Shown here piece after piece: positions 4,417-5,219 of a stretch of 5,219 bases of DNA; within the stretch, counting starts at the first letter, position 1; the number at the start of each line of letters is the position of its first letter. The position numbers were made by a program, and so were the translations under genes. The stretch spans positions 324 to 5,542 of the forward strand of contig MGOK01000041.1 of assembly GCA_001795335.1 (NCBI GenBank), written 5' to 3'. This stretch comes from Chloroflexi bacterium RBG_19FT_COMBO_55_16. Its GTDB lineage: Bacteria; Chloroflexota; Anaerolineae; Anaerolineales; UBA4823. The notes beneath the pieces were generated by a model. It was not told where the DNA came from and did not search any database. It saw only the letters and a list, made by a program, of their open reading frames with translations.

Positions 4417-5219
4417 TTAATCTTCCGCCTGTCCCGTTAGCCTTCTAATCTTCATTCTTATTTCTCGCCATTGGATTTTTGAGATGCCAAGTTTTTGGCG
4501 GATCTTATCCGGATCTATGCCGGATTGCCAGTCGCTTAAGGCGCACGTCCAACGGCACATTTCAAAGGACAGGTGCTTATCCAAACCAGCCTGGAGGCTC
4601 AGGTCTTCGAGAAGATACTCCAGGCGACGTTGCGACCAGGGGAATAACTGGTCGTTGAGTTTATATTGGGCCTTGTATTCCGGATAAACCGCCACCCAGC
4701 TTTCTGGGAGCTGGATCTTGCGTTCTTTATAGCGGTGCTGAGGGCTGGCGTAGCGCACAAAAAGCAGAGGGCCGGTAGGGGTTTCCAGGTCGACATGATT
4801 CAAGTGTAATGCCAGGGTTTCACTCTTTTTGATACCGGTATGCAGCAACAGGTCGAGCAAGGCAAAATAGCGCGTGTCATGAGCGGCTCCCTGCCAGTGC
4901 TCCTGCGCTACTTCGAGCACGGCCTGGACTTCATCCGGGTTGAGGACGATCGGCAAAGGGCTGATCACAGATTTTTGGATGACCTTCTCAGCCGGGTCGA
5001 TCAACAAAACGCCATATTGGTGCAGCCAGCGAAAGAAAGCCTTGAGCGAGGTGATGCGCCGGGAAAGGGTCTTGGGGCTGCAGGGCACGCCGCGGCCTTT
5101 TTGCATCCAATCCAGGAAGTTATTTAAGTCGGTAGTCGAAACACTGCCCAAGCTACGGTCGGGAGGCAGGTAAGCAGCGAGTAGGTTCACATCGGCGGTG
5201 AAAGCCTTGACGGTGTGGG
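4417..5219 (-). CDS. Tyrosine recombinase-family protein with degenerate active site, 5' end cut by window edge
   Basis: The open frame continues to the right edge, giving 266 whole codons; the GTG at 5188-5190 is internal, since HTVKAFTAD precedes it as in XerC/D N-terminal arm-binding domains. Numbering from that GTG, residues 1-60 complete the SAM-like core-binding domain (TTDLNNFLDWMQKG, SPKTLSRRITSLKAFFRWL) and 80-250 form the catalytic domain. The fold signatures are clear: LLLHTGIKKSETLAL (114-128), KERKIQLP (155-162), LSFEMCRWT (207-215) and KLGIS (233-237). The active site is not conserved. The box I Arg is Lys121, the HxxR His is Glu210, the next His is Ile236, and the nucleophilic Tyr position holds Arg245. 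Only Arg213 remains. The 23- and 32-residue spacings from Arg213 match XerD, so the alignment is firm. There is no frameshift or internal stop. It is therefore probably a DNA-binding pseudo-recombinase; its target is unknown. Neighbours are core genes and no attachment site is visible. Confidence 0.85.
   Translation of the reverse strand, partial: HTVKAFTADVNLLAAYLPPDRSLGSVSTTDLNNFLDWMQKGRGVPCSPKTLSRRITSLKAFFRWLHQYGVLLIDPAEKVIQKSVISPLPIVLNPDEVQAVLEVAQEHWQGAAHDTRYFALLDLLLHTGIKKSETLALHLNHVDLETPTGPLLFVRYASPQHRYKERKIQLPESWVAVYPEYKAQYKLNDQLFPWSQRRLEYLLEDLSLQAGLDKHLSFEMCRWTCALSDWQSGIDPDKIRQKLGISKIQWREIRMKIRRLTGQAED

Noticed and set aside
5188..5190. GTG as the true start of the recombinase-like gene
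   Set aside because: The upstream codons (HTVKAFTAD) fit the conserved N-terminal helix of the family, so the gene begins beyond the right edge.
4417..5219. Active integrase marking a mobile element or genomic island
   Set aside because: Catalytic residues are missing, neighbours are core genes, no tRNA or direct-repeat attachment site is visible, and composition does not shift.

Overview
This 5.2-kb stretch of bacterial chromosome is densely packed. It holds six protein genes, two of them cut by the window edges, and one real intergenic gap of about 170 bp. I see no rRNA, tRNA, CRISPR array, insertion sequence or prophage. GC looks to be in the low-to-mid 50s by eye and codon use looks even across the genes. 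The gene types (a standalone response regulator fused to a CpaE/TadZ-like ATPase, a Thermotoga-like sirtuin, tilS followed by a MoaD-like gene, and a recombinase relative with a GIKKSE motif) remind me most of Chloroflexota/Anaerolineae. That is an impression from recall, not a tested assignment.

Left part, minus strand (1-1838). The leading gene encodes a receiver domain fused to a CpaE/TadZ-type P-loop ATPase. Eight bases after its stop begins a Sir2-family NAD-dependent deacetylase, whose C-terminus runs off the left edge. The two probably form one transcription unit.

Middle (1839-2012). This is a divergent intergenic region. It has a good TATAAT box facing right, weaker candidates facing left, and a tandem pair of imperfect 16-bp direct repeats that could be an operator.

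Right part, plus strand (2013-4409). tilS (tRNA-Ile2 lysidine synthetase) overlaps the start of a MoaD/ThiS-like small sulfur-carrier gene. After 25 AT-rich bases comes a DUF47/PhoU-like gene, the type that usually accompanies a Pit phosphate transporter. Spacing suggests a single operon. The MoaD-like protein is odd because its Gly-Gly motif is followed by a 12-residue tail.

Right edge, minus strand (4417 to beyond 5219). A tyrosine-recombinase-family protein converges on the DUF47 gene with only 7 bases between stop codons. It has the right fold signatures, but nearly all catalytic residues, including the nucleophilic tyrosine, are replaced while the reading frame stays open. It looks like a pseudoenzyme rather than an active integrase, and it is the most unusual item here.

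Most of the window is conserved housekeeping or regulatory content. I see no complete new multi-gene system. The points worth a second look are the inactive recombinase, the tailed MoaD, the regulator-ATPase/sirtuin pair and the repeat-bearing divergent promoter region.
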